DNA of 15,559 bases from Planctomycetota bacterium (lineage in GTDB: Bacteria; Planctomycetota; Phycisphaerae; Sedimentisphaerales; Anaerobacaceae). The notes under the pieces were generated by a model, which had not been told where the DNA came from, searched no databases, and was given only the letters and a program-made list of their open reading frames with translations. A program made the translations under genes and the position numbers. The stretch spans positions 2,031,655 to 2,047,213 of the forward strand of contig CP070830.1 of NCBI GenBank assembly GCA_020344865.1, in the 5' to 3' direction. This document shows, one piece after another, positions 8,159 to 15,151 of the stretch (position 1 is its first letter; each line of letters starts with the position of its first letter).

Positions 8159-8253
8159 TGCAAAACGCGAAATTTTGTTGCAAAATATGCATCATTAGTC
8201 AAAATGAAAAGCCGGACGACAAATACGTACAGTAGTATGGTAGTGACCAGAAT

Positions 8254-9864
8254 ATGATTTTTACCCTGCAAAGATACATATTTCGGGAGACTTTCAAGGT
8301 CTTTGTGGTCGCAGCTATGGCATTGACGCTGGTACTGAGTCTGGGCAGCATCCTCCGGCCGGTGCAGGAATACGGTGCGGGGCCGCGACAGGTGGTTCAT
8401 CTTATGGGCTATTCCCTGCCAATAACACTAACCTTTGTGCTGCCTATGGCGGCTTTATTCGCGACATCGCTGGTCTACGGCAGGTTCGCCAGCGACAACG
8501 AGCTCGATGCGTGCAGGGCAAGCGGAATTTCCCTGATGACCCTGGTTTACCCCGGTCTGGCACTTGCGATTATGGTGGCCACTGCAAACCTCGTTTTGAG
8601 CTTCCACGTTGTGCCGGCTTTCGTTCACAGCGCCGAAAGATCCCTCAAGGCTGATGCCAAACAGATACTTTTCCGCAACATCCAGCGAAGAGGCTACTAC
8701 AAGGTGCCCCCGGACGAACGCTACCTCATTTACGCCGACCATGCCAATCCACAGGACAATATGCTCTCAGGTGTTGTTGTAACTGAAATAAAAGACTCAG
8801 CAATAAAAAGGATTGTCACCGCCGAGAAGGCCAAGGTACAATTCATCCCGCACGATCGCTTCAACGACGTCCAAATAACCGCCTACAAAGCCTACCAAAT
8901 GGACCCGGACGGGGACATGGCGTCCGCCGAATGGGTGCCGATAACAGCTGAATTCGGTTCACTGCTGGGCGATAATATAAAGTTCAAGAAGATAGACGAG
9001 ATGAAGAGAATCCGCCTCGACCCCATGCGCTTCTATCCGGTTGCGAAATTGGCCCGCGAAGCTTACGCGCAATTTACCGTCGAGCTGTTGACGCAGGATA
9101 TCACCGCCAAAAAAGACGCCGACCCCAACGACCCCAGCACGTTTTACAGATTGCACAGCGGCCAAAAACTTATCGAACTAACTGCGGCTGAGTGCACCGC
9201 CAGAGACGATAGGAAAGTCGAGCTGTCAGGTGAAGTAACCATTTTTGAATTTGACGCGGCCAGCAGGCGGCTGCTGCGGACCATGCACACGGCAAGGGCC
9301 TTCCTTCACATCGAGGGCGACGAACTGGCACCGACTTTGACTATGGAAATGTTCAACCCGATGTGGCAGCGGGCAGACGGCCCTGAAGGGCTTTCGGGCC
9401 GGGAGATTATTCGCGGGTTGATCCTCCCCGAGACGGTAACAGATAAGCTTGAAACCGCCGATGTTTTAAAGGTTATCCATCCCGATTCAACCGACAGCGC
9501 ACTGCGGGATTCACCCAGCCAAAGACTCAAAGAGCTGCAGAATAAACTGCACAGGAGAATAAAAAGGACCTTTGCTGAAATAAAGGCCGAATTACATACC
9601 AGGCTGGTGTTCGGAATAGGCTGTGTTACTCTTACAATGATTGGCATCGGTCTGGGTATTATTCTGAAAGGCGGGCACCTGCTAAGCGCCTTTGGCGCAA
9701 GTTCGCTGCCCGCCGCAGCCTTGGTAGTTTGCATAATGATGGGCAAAAACATTACGAAAAACCCAAGTTCCCGGGCGGGTTCCGGGGTAGTATTGATGTG
9801 GGCCGGACTGATTCTTTTATCTGTCTTGGCGGTGGTTATATATCGCCGTTTGCTGAAAAACTAA
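8254..9864 (+). CDS. lptF: LptF/LptG-family (YjgP/YjgQ) permease, enlarged
   Basis: LptF and LptG form the inner-membrane part of the Lpt machine that, with LptB, extracts lipopolysaccharide and passes it to the periplasmic bridge. The N terminus (MIFTLQRYIFRETFKVFVVA) and the segment RFASDNELDACRASGISLMTLVYPGL are hallmark sequences of the family. There are three N-terminal membrane segments (about 15-33, 54-74, 97-117) and three C-terminal ones (about 451-471, 484-500, 511-531). The periplasmic region between them is about 330 residues, making the protein 536 residues against roughly 360 in E. coli LptF or LptG. It begins at ATG 8254 with no obvious Shine-Dalgarno sequence. The next gene, 25 bp downstream, is a second family member. 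Assignment as F rather than G is by gene order only. Confidence 0.82.
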   Translation: MIFTLQRYIFRETFKVFVVAAMALTLVLSLGSILRPVQEYGAGPRQVVHLMGYSLPITLTFVLPMAALFATSLVYGRFASDNELDACRASGISLMTLVYPGLALAIMVATANLVLSFHVVPAFVHSAERSLKADAKQILFRNIQRRGYYKVPPDERYLIYADHANPQDNMLSGVVVTEIKDSAIKRIVTAEKAKVQFIPHDRFNDVQITAYKAYQMDPDGDMASAEWVPITAEFGSLLGDNIKFKKIDEMKRIRLDPMRFYPVAKLAREAYAQFTVELLTQDITAKKDADPNDPSTFYRLHSGQKLIELTAAECTARDDRKVELSGEVTIFEFDAASRRLLRTMHTARAFLHIEGDELAPTLTMEMFNPMWQRADGPEGLSGREIIRGLILPETVTDKLETADVLKVIHPDSTDSALRDSPSQRLKELQNKLHRRIKRTFAEIKAELHTRLVFGIGCVTLTMIGIGLGIILKGGHLLSAFGASSLPAAALVVCIMMGKNITKNPSSRAGSGVVLMWAGLILLSVLAVVIYRRLLKN

Positions 9865-9889
9865 CCAAATTTAATCGTATGATGCTGAT

Positions 9890-10987
9890 ATGAAGATACT
9901 GGACCGATACGTTGCTAAGAATTTTCTGATTGGTTATGTAATAGCCTTTTGCGTGCTGATAGGCCTGCGGATAATAATTGATCTGTTCGTCAAACTCGAT
10001 GAATTTACCGAGCATGCCGACCTGGGCACGTTTGCGGTCGTCAAAAACATATTGACTTTTTACGGCCTGCACAGCACGCTTTACTTTCGCGACTTTGCGG
10101 GGATGATAACCGTAGTAGCTGCCGCGTTTTCGCTCGGCAAAATGGTTAGGTACAATGAGCTTGTAGCGGTGATGGCCTCGGGAGTCAGCCTAAAACGTGT
10201 GATTGTTCCCATTATCCTTCTCTCGTTGTTGATGACGGGTCTTCTGGTAATAGACCAAGAGCTGGTGATACCCCCGCTTGGCGACAAGCTTGTGCGCAGG
10301 CAGGATGCTGTTCCAGGCCAGGAGTTCTATGATGTGCACTTTATTGCTGACGGCAAAGGCTCGCTGATATGCTCTCAAGAATTTGACGTCAAGACTTCAA
10401 CGTTGTACAAGCCGACCATTATCACCAGAACAGAAGTACCCAACTCAGTCATCTGGGAGGTAACCGGTAGGATAGAGGCCGATAAAGCTGTTTACGATTT
10501 TCAGACTGGCAAGTGGCTTTTGGCAAACGGTTTCTTCACGGAAAAAGGCTCCACCGAAGGCCGCCGGCCGATACACGTTTACTCCAGCGACGTCGGTCCA
10601 AAAGATATCCCCATCAGAAGCAGGGCCAGAAACAAAACTCTTCTGAGTTCGCGACAGTTAGCTGTTCTCGCCGGCCAAAGAACAAAAATCAAGGACATTT
10701 CCCAGCTTTACAGTCAGAAGCACTTTCGCCTTACCGACCCTATCATCAACTTGGTGATGCTTATGGTGTGTCTGCCGATTCTGGTCTGCCGCGACCCAAA
10801 ATCCATGAAGTCGGCGATTATGATAAGCTTCAGCACTACGGCGGCGTGTTTTGTGACAACATTCATATGTAAAATGTTCGCCGCAGAGGTAGTCTTTGAC
10901 AGAGTGATGCCGGAGTTATGGGCGTGGCTGCCGGTCTTTATTTTTACGCCGATAGCTTTTATCGAACTGGACTCGATGAAAACTTAG
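9890..10987 (+). CDS. lptG: LptF/LptG-family (YjgP/YjgQ) permease
   Basis: This 365-residue protein is the second LPS-export permease and the likely partner of the gene 25 bp upstream. It has the family N terminus (MKILDRYVAKNFLIGYVIAF), the conserved segment SLGKMVRYNELVAVMASGVSLKRVI, three N-terminal membrane segments (about 12-34, 56-80, 98-118), a periplasmic beta-rich part, and three C-terminal membrane segments (about 284-304, 310-331, 340-358) starting after FRLTDPIINLVMLMVCLPIL, a pattern typical of LptG. Length is standard. The ATG at 9890 has no clear Shine-Dalgarno sequence, but a five-codon frame ATG-ATG-CTG-ATA-TGA ends over the start codon and may aid coupling. It converges on the DUF2490 gene with 24 bp between stop codons. 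The matching ATPase lptB is not in the window. Confidence 0.85.
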   Translation: MKILDRYVAKNFLIGYVIAFCVLIGLRIIIDLFVKLDEFTEHADLGTFAVVKNILTFYGLHSTLYFRDFAGMITVVAAAFSLGKMVRYNELVAVMASGVSLKRVIVPIILLSLLMTGLLVIDQELVIPPLGDKLVRRQDAVPGQEFYDVHFIADGKGSLICSQEFDVKTSTLYKPTIITRTEVPNSVIWEVTGRIEADKAVYDFQTGKWLLANGFFTEKGSTEGRRPIHVYSSDVGPKDIPIRSRARNKTLLSSRQLAVLAGQRTKIKDISQLYSQKHFRLTDPIINLVMLMVCLPILVCRDPKSMKSAIMISFSTTAACFVTTFICKMFAAEVVFDRVMPELWAWLPVFIFTPIAFIELDSMKT

Positions 10988-11011
10988 CACCGCAACCGAA
11001 AAAGGGCGGAG

Positions 11012-11686
11012 TTAAAAGCGGAAAGTCAGCTTTGTTCCGAGAGCGTGGATGTCGTCCCGGCCGGGGCTGGCTCGGCTTGACTGCCAGACGTAATAGATAT
11101 CGGCCTTAACATTCTTTGTGATGTTAAATGGTACCCCCAAATAGAACCTGTTGCGGACATATCCTTCTTCATTGAAATTAATGAACACCTCATCTGCCAG
11201 ATAAGGCTTCAACTTCAACTCGGTAAGCTCGCAGGGTAGTTTGAAGGTGACCTTATTTCTATATCTCCAGATGTCCTCCTTTTCTTCCCTGTCACGATAT
11301 TCAAATCTTGACCTCGTACTGACGGCGATATCTCCCAATTTGCCTTTCAGGGTAACATTCAGGTGCGGTCGATTTTCCTCCTGCCAGGTACCACCCGTAT
11401 CCTCATATACCTTCTTAAAGTTGGCTCCCACATCTATCCAGTCGGCAACCCCTTTGTACACTAAACCGATATCAGAGTGATGATGATAGAGATTTCCACC
11501 TTCATCGCCAAACCGAAATTGTTCCTCGAATGTCACCGTCCATTCTTTGTCAATGTCGAAATCAAATCCGGCCGTGCTCCAGTACTGAAAACCGCTCTTG
11601 TCGCTTGCAAGAGCCGGCTTGGCCAAAAGTCCTACGCATATCAGGCCCGCAAGCAAACAAACTCTGATTTTCAATGACTTAGTCAT
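11012..11686 (-). CDS. DUF2490-family outer-membrane beta-barrel protein
   Basis: The 224-residue product has a Sec signal peptide (MTKSLKIRVCLLAGLICVGLL, cleavage likely after ALA) and then alternating amphipathic strands with DUF2490 landmarks: WTVTFEEQFRFGDEGGNLYHHHSDIGLVY near the start, a strand with RSRFEYRD in the middle, RNRFYLGVPF late, and a terminal Phe typical of barrels assembled by BAM. An envelope location is inferred; function in the family is unknown. I start at ATG 11686 rather than the in-frame ATG 11758 because GAGGTG (11694-11699, minus strand) sits 7 nt upstream and a signal peptide follows at once. The gene starts 81 bp after the thiC stop on the same strand with no clear terminator between, so it may be carried on the TPP-controlled transcript. 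Confidence 0.78.
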   Translation of the reverse strand: MTKSLKIRVCLLAGLICVGLLAKPALASDKSGFQYWSTAGFDFDIDKEWTVTFEEQFRFGDEGGNLYHHHSDIGLVYKGVADWIDVGANFKKVYEDTGGTWQEENRPHLNVTLKGKLGDIAVSTRSRFEYRDREEKEDIWRYRNKVTFKLPCELTELKLKPYLADEVFINFNEEGYVRNRFYLGVPFNITKNVKADIYYVWQSSRASPGRDDIHALGTKLTFRF

Positions 11687-11693
11687 AACACTG

Positions 11694-11699
11694 CACCTC
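11694..11699 (-). promoter_or_regulatory. Ribosome binding site of the DUF2490 gene
   Basis: GAGGTG on the minus strand, 7 nt before ATG 11686. It decides that start over the longer in-frame option at 11758. Confidence 0.7.
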
Positions 11700-11767
11700 T
11701 GCCAGGAAGGCCTGTAAGTTGTATTCTTTGGCTTTATGCCGTACGGTTTGTGCTTCAATCGTACAAA

Positions 11768-13090
11768 CTAAACCTTCGTCCCTTTTTTAGGTTTTGTTGC
11801 CTGGCGGATTTCCTTGTTTATCCTGACACTGCACCACTTGCGTCCGCACATCGTGCAGTAATCGTCGGTCGGCGATTCGAGCTGCTTGATTTCATTACAT
11901 GCCTCGGTGTGCATAGCCTCGGCGGTCTGCGGGTCAAGCGATTCAGACAGATGCGTCCTCCAGTCCAGATTCGTCCGCGCAACGCTCAGTTTCCTGTCCC
12001 TTTCCGCCGCGCCTTTTAAGCCGCGTGCGACATCGGCCGCGTGTGCCGCAATCTTAGTTGCTATTACGCCGGCCCGCACATCGGCGGCCTTAGGCAGACC
12101 AAGATGCTCTTTAGGAGTAACATAGCACAAAAAAGATGCTCCGTAAAATGCTGCCGCGGTCCCACCGATTGCAGATGTTATATGGTCATAGCCGGGGGCA
12201 ATATCGGTTACGATTGGACCGAGGACATAGAATGGGGCGCCGTGGCAGATTTCCTGCGCTACCTCCATATTGTATTGTATCTGGTCAAACGGCACGTGGC
12301 CGGGGCCCTCGACCATAACCTGACAGCCCGCTTCCTGCGCCCGCTTCGTTAGCTCGCCAATGGTCCTTAGCTCTGCGATTTGTGCCTCGTCTGTAGCGTC
12401 CGCCAGACACCCCGGCCGAAGACCGTCACCGAGCGAAAAGCAGACGTCGTACTCCTTCATTATGCCGCATAAGTCATCGAACATCTCATACAAGGGATTT
12501 TGCTTATTGTGGTGCAGCATCCATTTGGCCAATAGCGCGCCGCCCCGGCTGACGATACCCGCGACCCGGTTTTCAATCAGCGGCAGATGCTCTCTTAATA
12601 CCCCGGCGTGAACGGTGAAAAAATCAACGCCCTGCTTGGCCTGTTTCTCGATAACCTCAAAGATAATCTTCCAGTCTATCTCTTCAACTTCCCTGCCTTC
12701 TATTATCTGGTATATTGGGACCGTCCCGAAAGGCACCGGGCACCGGCCTAAAAGCTGCTCGCGAATTCTATCAAGGTCACCCCCCGTACTCAAATCCATA
12801 ACCGTATCGGCCCCGGCGTTGAGAGCGGCCTGCAGCTTTTCGATTTCAGCCTCGACCGATGAGCTGACGCTGCTCGTGCCGATATTTGCATTTACCTTCG
12901 TAGCGAGCAGTCGCCCGATACCGGCCGGCTGCAAATTGTCTTTCAAGTGCAGTTTATTCGCCGGTATCACCACCCGCCCCGCAGCAACCTCATCCCGAAC
13001 AAGCCCGGCATCGACTCCCTCTGTCTTAGCGACAAATTTGGCCTCATCGCCAATTGTGCCGGTCCGTGCGATTTGTAATTGAGTTGTCAC
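11768..13090 (-). CDS. thiC: Phosphomethylpyrimidine synthase ThiC
   Basis: ThiC is the radical-SAM enzyme that rearranges aminoimidazole ribotide into hydroxymethylpyrimidine phosphate, the pyrimidine half of thiamine. The 440-residue protein carries family blocks KVNANIGTSSVSS, ADTVMDLSTGGD, FFTVHAGV, SRGGALLAKWML, DVCFSLGDGLRPG, VEGPGHVPFDQI and PFYVLGPIVTDIAPGYDHI, and ends with the iron-sulfur ligands C412-X2-C415-X4-C420 in YCTMCGRKWCSV. It is the short form lacking the N-terminal extension of E. coli ThiC (about 630 residues), which is common in many bacteria. Start is GTG 13090 with AGGGA (13103-13099) 8 nt upstream. A TPP riboswitch, terminator and strong promoter lie just upstream, so expression is repressed when thiamine diphosphate is plentiful. 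Confidence 0.98.
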   Translation of the reverse strand: MTTQLQIARTGTIGDEAKFVAKTEGVDAGLVRDEVAAGRVVIPANKLHLKDNLQPAGIGRLLATKVNANIGTSSVSSSVEAEIEKLQAALNAGADTVMDLSTGGDLDRIREQLLGRCPVPFGTVPIYQIIEGREVEEIDWKIIFEVIEKQAKQGVDFFTVHAGVLREHLPLIENRVAGIVSRGGALLAKWMLHHNKQNPLYEMFDDLCGIMKEYDVCFSLGDGLRPGCLADATDEAQIAELRTIGELTKRAQEAGCQVMVEGPGHVPFDQIQYNMEVAQEICHGAPFYVLGPIVTDIAPGYDHITSAIGGTAAAFYGASFLCYVTPKEHLGLPKAADVRAGVIATKIAAHAADVARGLKGAAERDRKLSVARTNLDWRTHLSESLDPQTAEAMHTEACNEIKQLESPTDDYCTMCGRKWCSVRINKEIRQATKPKKGTKV

Positions 13091-13105
13091 GATTCAGTTC
13101 CCTGT

Positions 13106-13158
13106 AAAAACAAAAATCGCTTCGTAGTCCACAGGATGCCTTCTCGCGGAAGCGATTT
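13106..13158 (-). terminator. Intrinsic terminator of the TPP riboswitch expression platform
   Basis: On the minus strand AAATCGCTTC (13158-13149) pairs perfectly with GAAGCGATTT (13123-13114), a 10-bp stem with a 25-nt loop, followed by the T-rich run TTTTTGTTTTT that includes the end of the stem. It sits between the TPP aptamer and the thiC ribosome binding site, so it should stop transcription before thiC when the aptamer is ligand-bound. Confidence 0.8.
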
Positions 13159-13179
13159 AATCGTTGGCCTCTAATCTAA

Positions 13180-13278
13180 TCACTTTCCTACGCAGGCCTC
13201 GCACCGCCAGGCACTTATCCTGATCAGGTTCAAAGGGTTTTATCTCAGGCCCGCTTGTCCATAGGCCACCCCTAGTGA
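13180..13278 (-). promoter_or_regulatory. TPP (thiamine diphosphate) riboswitch aptamer upstream of thiC
   Basis: The minus-strand RNA shows the conserved TPP (THI-box) blocks in order: CUAGGGGUGGCC, then GGGCCUGAGAUAAAACCC (the pyrimidine-sensor CUGAGA element), AACCUGAUCAGGAUAA, and GCGUAGGAAAGUG. P1 is formed by UCACU (13278-13274) with AGUGA (13184-13180). The aptamer lies about 90 nt before the thiC start codon and just after a strong promoter, as expected for a thiamine biosynthesis gene. An oddity is that GGAUAA and GCGUAGG are separated by 21 nt, against 5 nt in E. coli thiM, so the P5/L5 region is lengthened. Binding of TPP is expected to lower thiC expression by allowing the downstream terminator to form. 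Confidence 0.95.
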
Positions 13279-13287
13279 ACTGCCCTT

Positions 13288-13317
13288 ATTATAGCTCACT
13301 CGCCACCCCCCCGTCAA
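13288..13317 (-). promoter_or_regulatory. Sigma-70-type promoter of the thiC transcript
   Basis: Minus strand: TTGACG (13317-13312), one mismatch to TTGACA, an 18-nt spacer containing a G-run, then a perfect TATAAT (13293-13288). The predicted start near 13281 lies immediately before the first paired base of the riboswitch, which supports both calls. Confidence 0.75.
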
Positions 13318-13376
13318 ATAAATATTCAAGCGTATCGAGGGGAATATGCCTTTTTGTGTCGTGTGGGATGAAATTT

Positions 13377-15041
13377 TTAGAAGTCCCGGCGTCCCTCGTT
13401 GACCATCTCCAAAAAGTGCTCTTTAAACGTATACCACCCGACAACCCTGCCTGCTCTGACCTTAGGGCTGTCCTTGCGAACACACAACGCAATTTCGCTG
13501 TCGTCAACTTCCACGATGATAGGCCTGTAGTGCTGAAAGCATTCGGGAATACTCGGAGCGGACAAGTGCAAAATAACGTCCGGCTTGTAGGTCGTCAGGG
13601 AATAGTTAAAATCGTGTTTGTTGTGGCCCGCGCGCCGGACTTCCGAATGAGCGGGCAAGCGAGCAATATGAGAATCGCACTTGCCAAAAAGGTCAACGCA
13701 CCTGCGCCGGGAAAAGTATGGAAATACACCGGCATAGCCGACGGCTACACAGGCGTCAGGCTCAGCGATTTTTTCCACCGCCAGTACACATCTGATGTTC
13801 ATTCGACGGTCGCCCGCCGTTTGAGGTCGTGTGAGCAAGAAAAAATGGTTCCAATTTATAGCGTTCGTTGCAATCACGCATAGTACTGTCAGAGCGACTT
13901 GGATCCTCAGCCTTGAAGTAATCACATTACGTTTCATAAAGAATGCCACTGTTCGGTCAATTCCCTGGGCGGCAAGTACGAACAGTCCGGGACTCACGGG
14001 CAGCACGAACCGGCTCAGAGGCCAGGCATCTCCCCCAACGTATACCTGATATGCCACAGCGATGGTAAAACACCCGAGAATCAGGAAATGCCAGCGCTTC
14101 GGGCGCAGTAGCACCATAGCGGCCAACAGAGCAGGCAGGCCCAGCGTCACCGCCGTCCAGAACGACTGTCTAATACCGACTACTATCCGGTCTGCCAGAG
14201 GCCAGCCCGTGGCCTTTAGATAGTACGTGTTTGGCAGCCACTCTCCGTAGAACCGATAGCGCCATAAAAAGTGAATTGATAAAACCAACGCGACAGCCAG
14301 TAATCCCGCCACCAGACGAGCACGTCCTTGCCTCACCGAGATGCAGAGAAAAGACAACACAAATAGCATAATAGGAAGAACATCCGGGCGTACGAGCAGT
14401 GCCGGTGCAAACCATAACAGCGGCGTGATGCGACCTTGCTTTTCATGGATACACCTGACGCTGTCGGCCAACGCAAATGTCACAAGGCACGTCAGCAGTC
14501 CCGTCTCCATACCAAACAGTGTAAAGAAGATAAGGTTGTAAAATCCGCCTACAAGCACTACCGCACAACAGGCCGAGACCGGTGTAAGTCGGCACGAGCG
14601 GGCCAGCAAAGCCGTAGCTACCAAACAGCACCAAAGAATCGGGATACCGAGTATCTGAACCAAGAGGCAGGTGCGGGTTGGAGACAGCCGAAAGAGGTGG
14701 CAGATTCCCATAATGGCTGTCCATAGAAAAGTCGTATAGCCCTCGACTCGCTCACCCGGGTTCCAAACAAAACCGTGTCCGTTGGCCCAGTTGTCCGCAT
14801 ATCGCATGGAGATCATGGCGTCGTCGAACAAACAGAAATATCGGTTGCCTTCAACGACGAAACTGGTTCTGGCGATGAATCCTGCTGCATAGAAGGTTTG
14901 CAGCAGAGCGATGAGTAAAACAACGATCCAGACGGCCCTGTAATTATGGGGCGACGAGATAGGTACAAGCTTACTCGTTAAGTTGCTACTCCCGCTTAGT
15001 TCCGCGCATCTGCTATCATTGTTTGAATCTGTAGAAAGCAT
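13377..15041 (-). CDS. GT-C type polyprenyl-phosphate-sugar glycosyltransferase, multi-pass membrane protein
   Basis: The 554-residue protein has about ten hydrophobic membrane segments and, in the first periplasmic loop, an Asp-Asp pair (73-74) within YFCLFDDAMISMRYADNW followed by NPGERVEGYTTFLW. This DD plus N-x-GERVEG(F/Y)T arrangement occurs in GT-C membrane transferases such as AftB-like and related proteins, where the Asp is catalytic. The last ~150 residues form a soluble, probably periplasmic domain with VAVGYAGVFPYFSRRRCVDLFGK and a stretch ending KPDVILH. A role adding a lipid-carried sugar to an envelope glycan or protein is inferred; acceptor and sugar are unknown. I use ATG 15041 (GAGG 3 nt upstream); a TTG three codons earlier is possible. 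Its stop lies about 60 bp before the thiC promoter, and no clear terminator is seen there. Confidence 0.75.
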   Translation of the reverse strand: MLSTDSNNDSRCAELSGSSNLTSKLVPISSPHNYRAVWIVVLLIALLQTFYAAGFIARTSFVVEGNRYFCLFDDAMISMRYADNWANGHGFVWNPGERVEGYTTFLWTAIMGICHLFRLSPTRTCLLVQILGIPILWCCLVATALLARSCRLTPVSACCAVVLVGGFYNLIFFTLFGMETGLLTCLVTFALADSVRCIHEKQGRITPLLWFAPALLVRPDVLPIMLFVLSFLCISVRQGRARLVAGLLAVALVLSIHFLWRYRFYGEWLPNTYYLKATGWPLADRIVVGIRQSFWTAVTLGLPALLAAMVLLRPKRWHFLILGCFTIAVAYQVYVGGDAWPLSRFVLPVSPGLFVLAAQGIDRTVAFFMKRNVITSRLRIQVALTVLCVIATNAINWNHFFLLTRPQTAGDRRMNIRCVLAVEKIAEPDACVAVGYAGVFPYFSRRRCVDLFGKCDSHIARLPAHSEVRRAGHNKHDFNYSLTTYKPDVILHLSAPSIPECFQHYRPIIVEVDDSEIALCVRKDSPKVRAGRVVGWYTFKEHFLEMVNEGRRDF

Positions 15042-15151
15042 AATCCTCAACTCTAAGGTGGCAGTATCGGTACATAGCCTGAAAAACTTAGGAAGCTACC
15101 AACGACTCCGTCCGCTGGCTATGTTTTGTAAACTGTACCTCTGCTACCATT

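Larger units (their letters stand above)
7931..8253. other. Divergent intergenic region between the protease operon and lptF
   Basis: This 323-bp gap holds the leftward promoter (7988-8016) and the 58-bp inverted repeat (8101-8158). It is A/T-rich compared with the flanking genes. A small open frame runs across it and ends at TGA 8255-8257, overlapping the lptF start, but it has no ribosome binding site or recognisable product. I could not identify a convincing rightward promoter for lptF. Confidence 0.55.

Noticed and set aside
7961..8257. A 98-codon rightward open frame across the intergenic region before lptF
   Set aside because: It overlaps the leftward promoter and the inverted repeat, has no ribosome binding site, and its product has no recognisable composition or motif.
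11687..11758. 24-residue N-terminal extension of the DUF2490 protein
   Set aside because: A good ribosome binding site and a signal peptide mark ATG 11686 as the start.
12615..13082. A 155-codon plus-strand frame opposite thiC
   Set aside because: It is antisense to strongly conserved thiC sequence, with Ser/Pro/Ala-rich composition typical of shadow frames.
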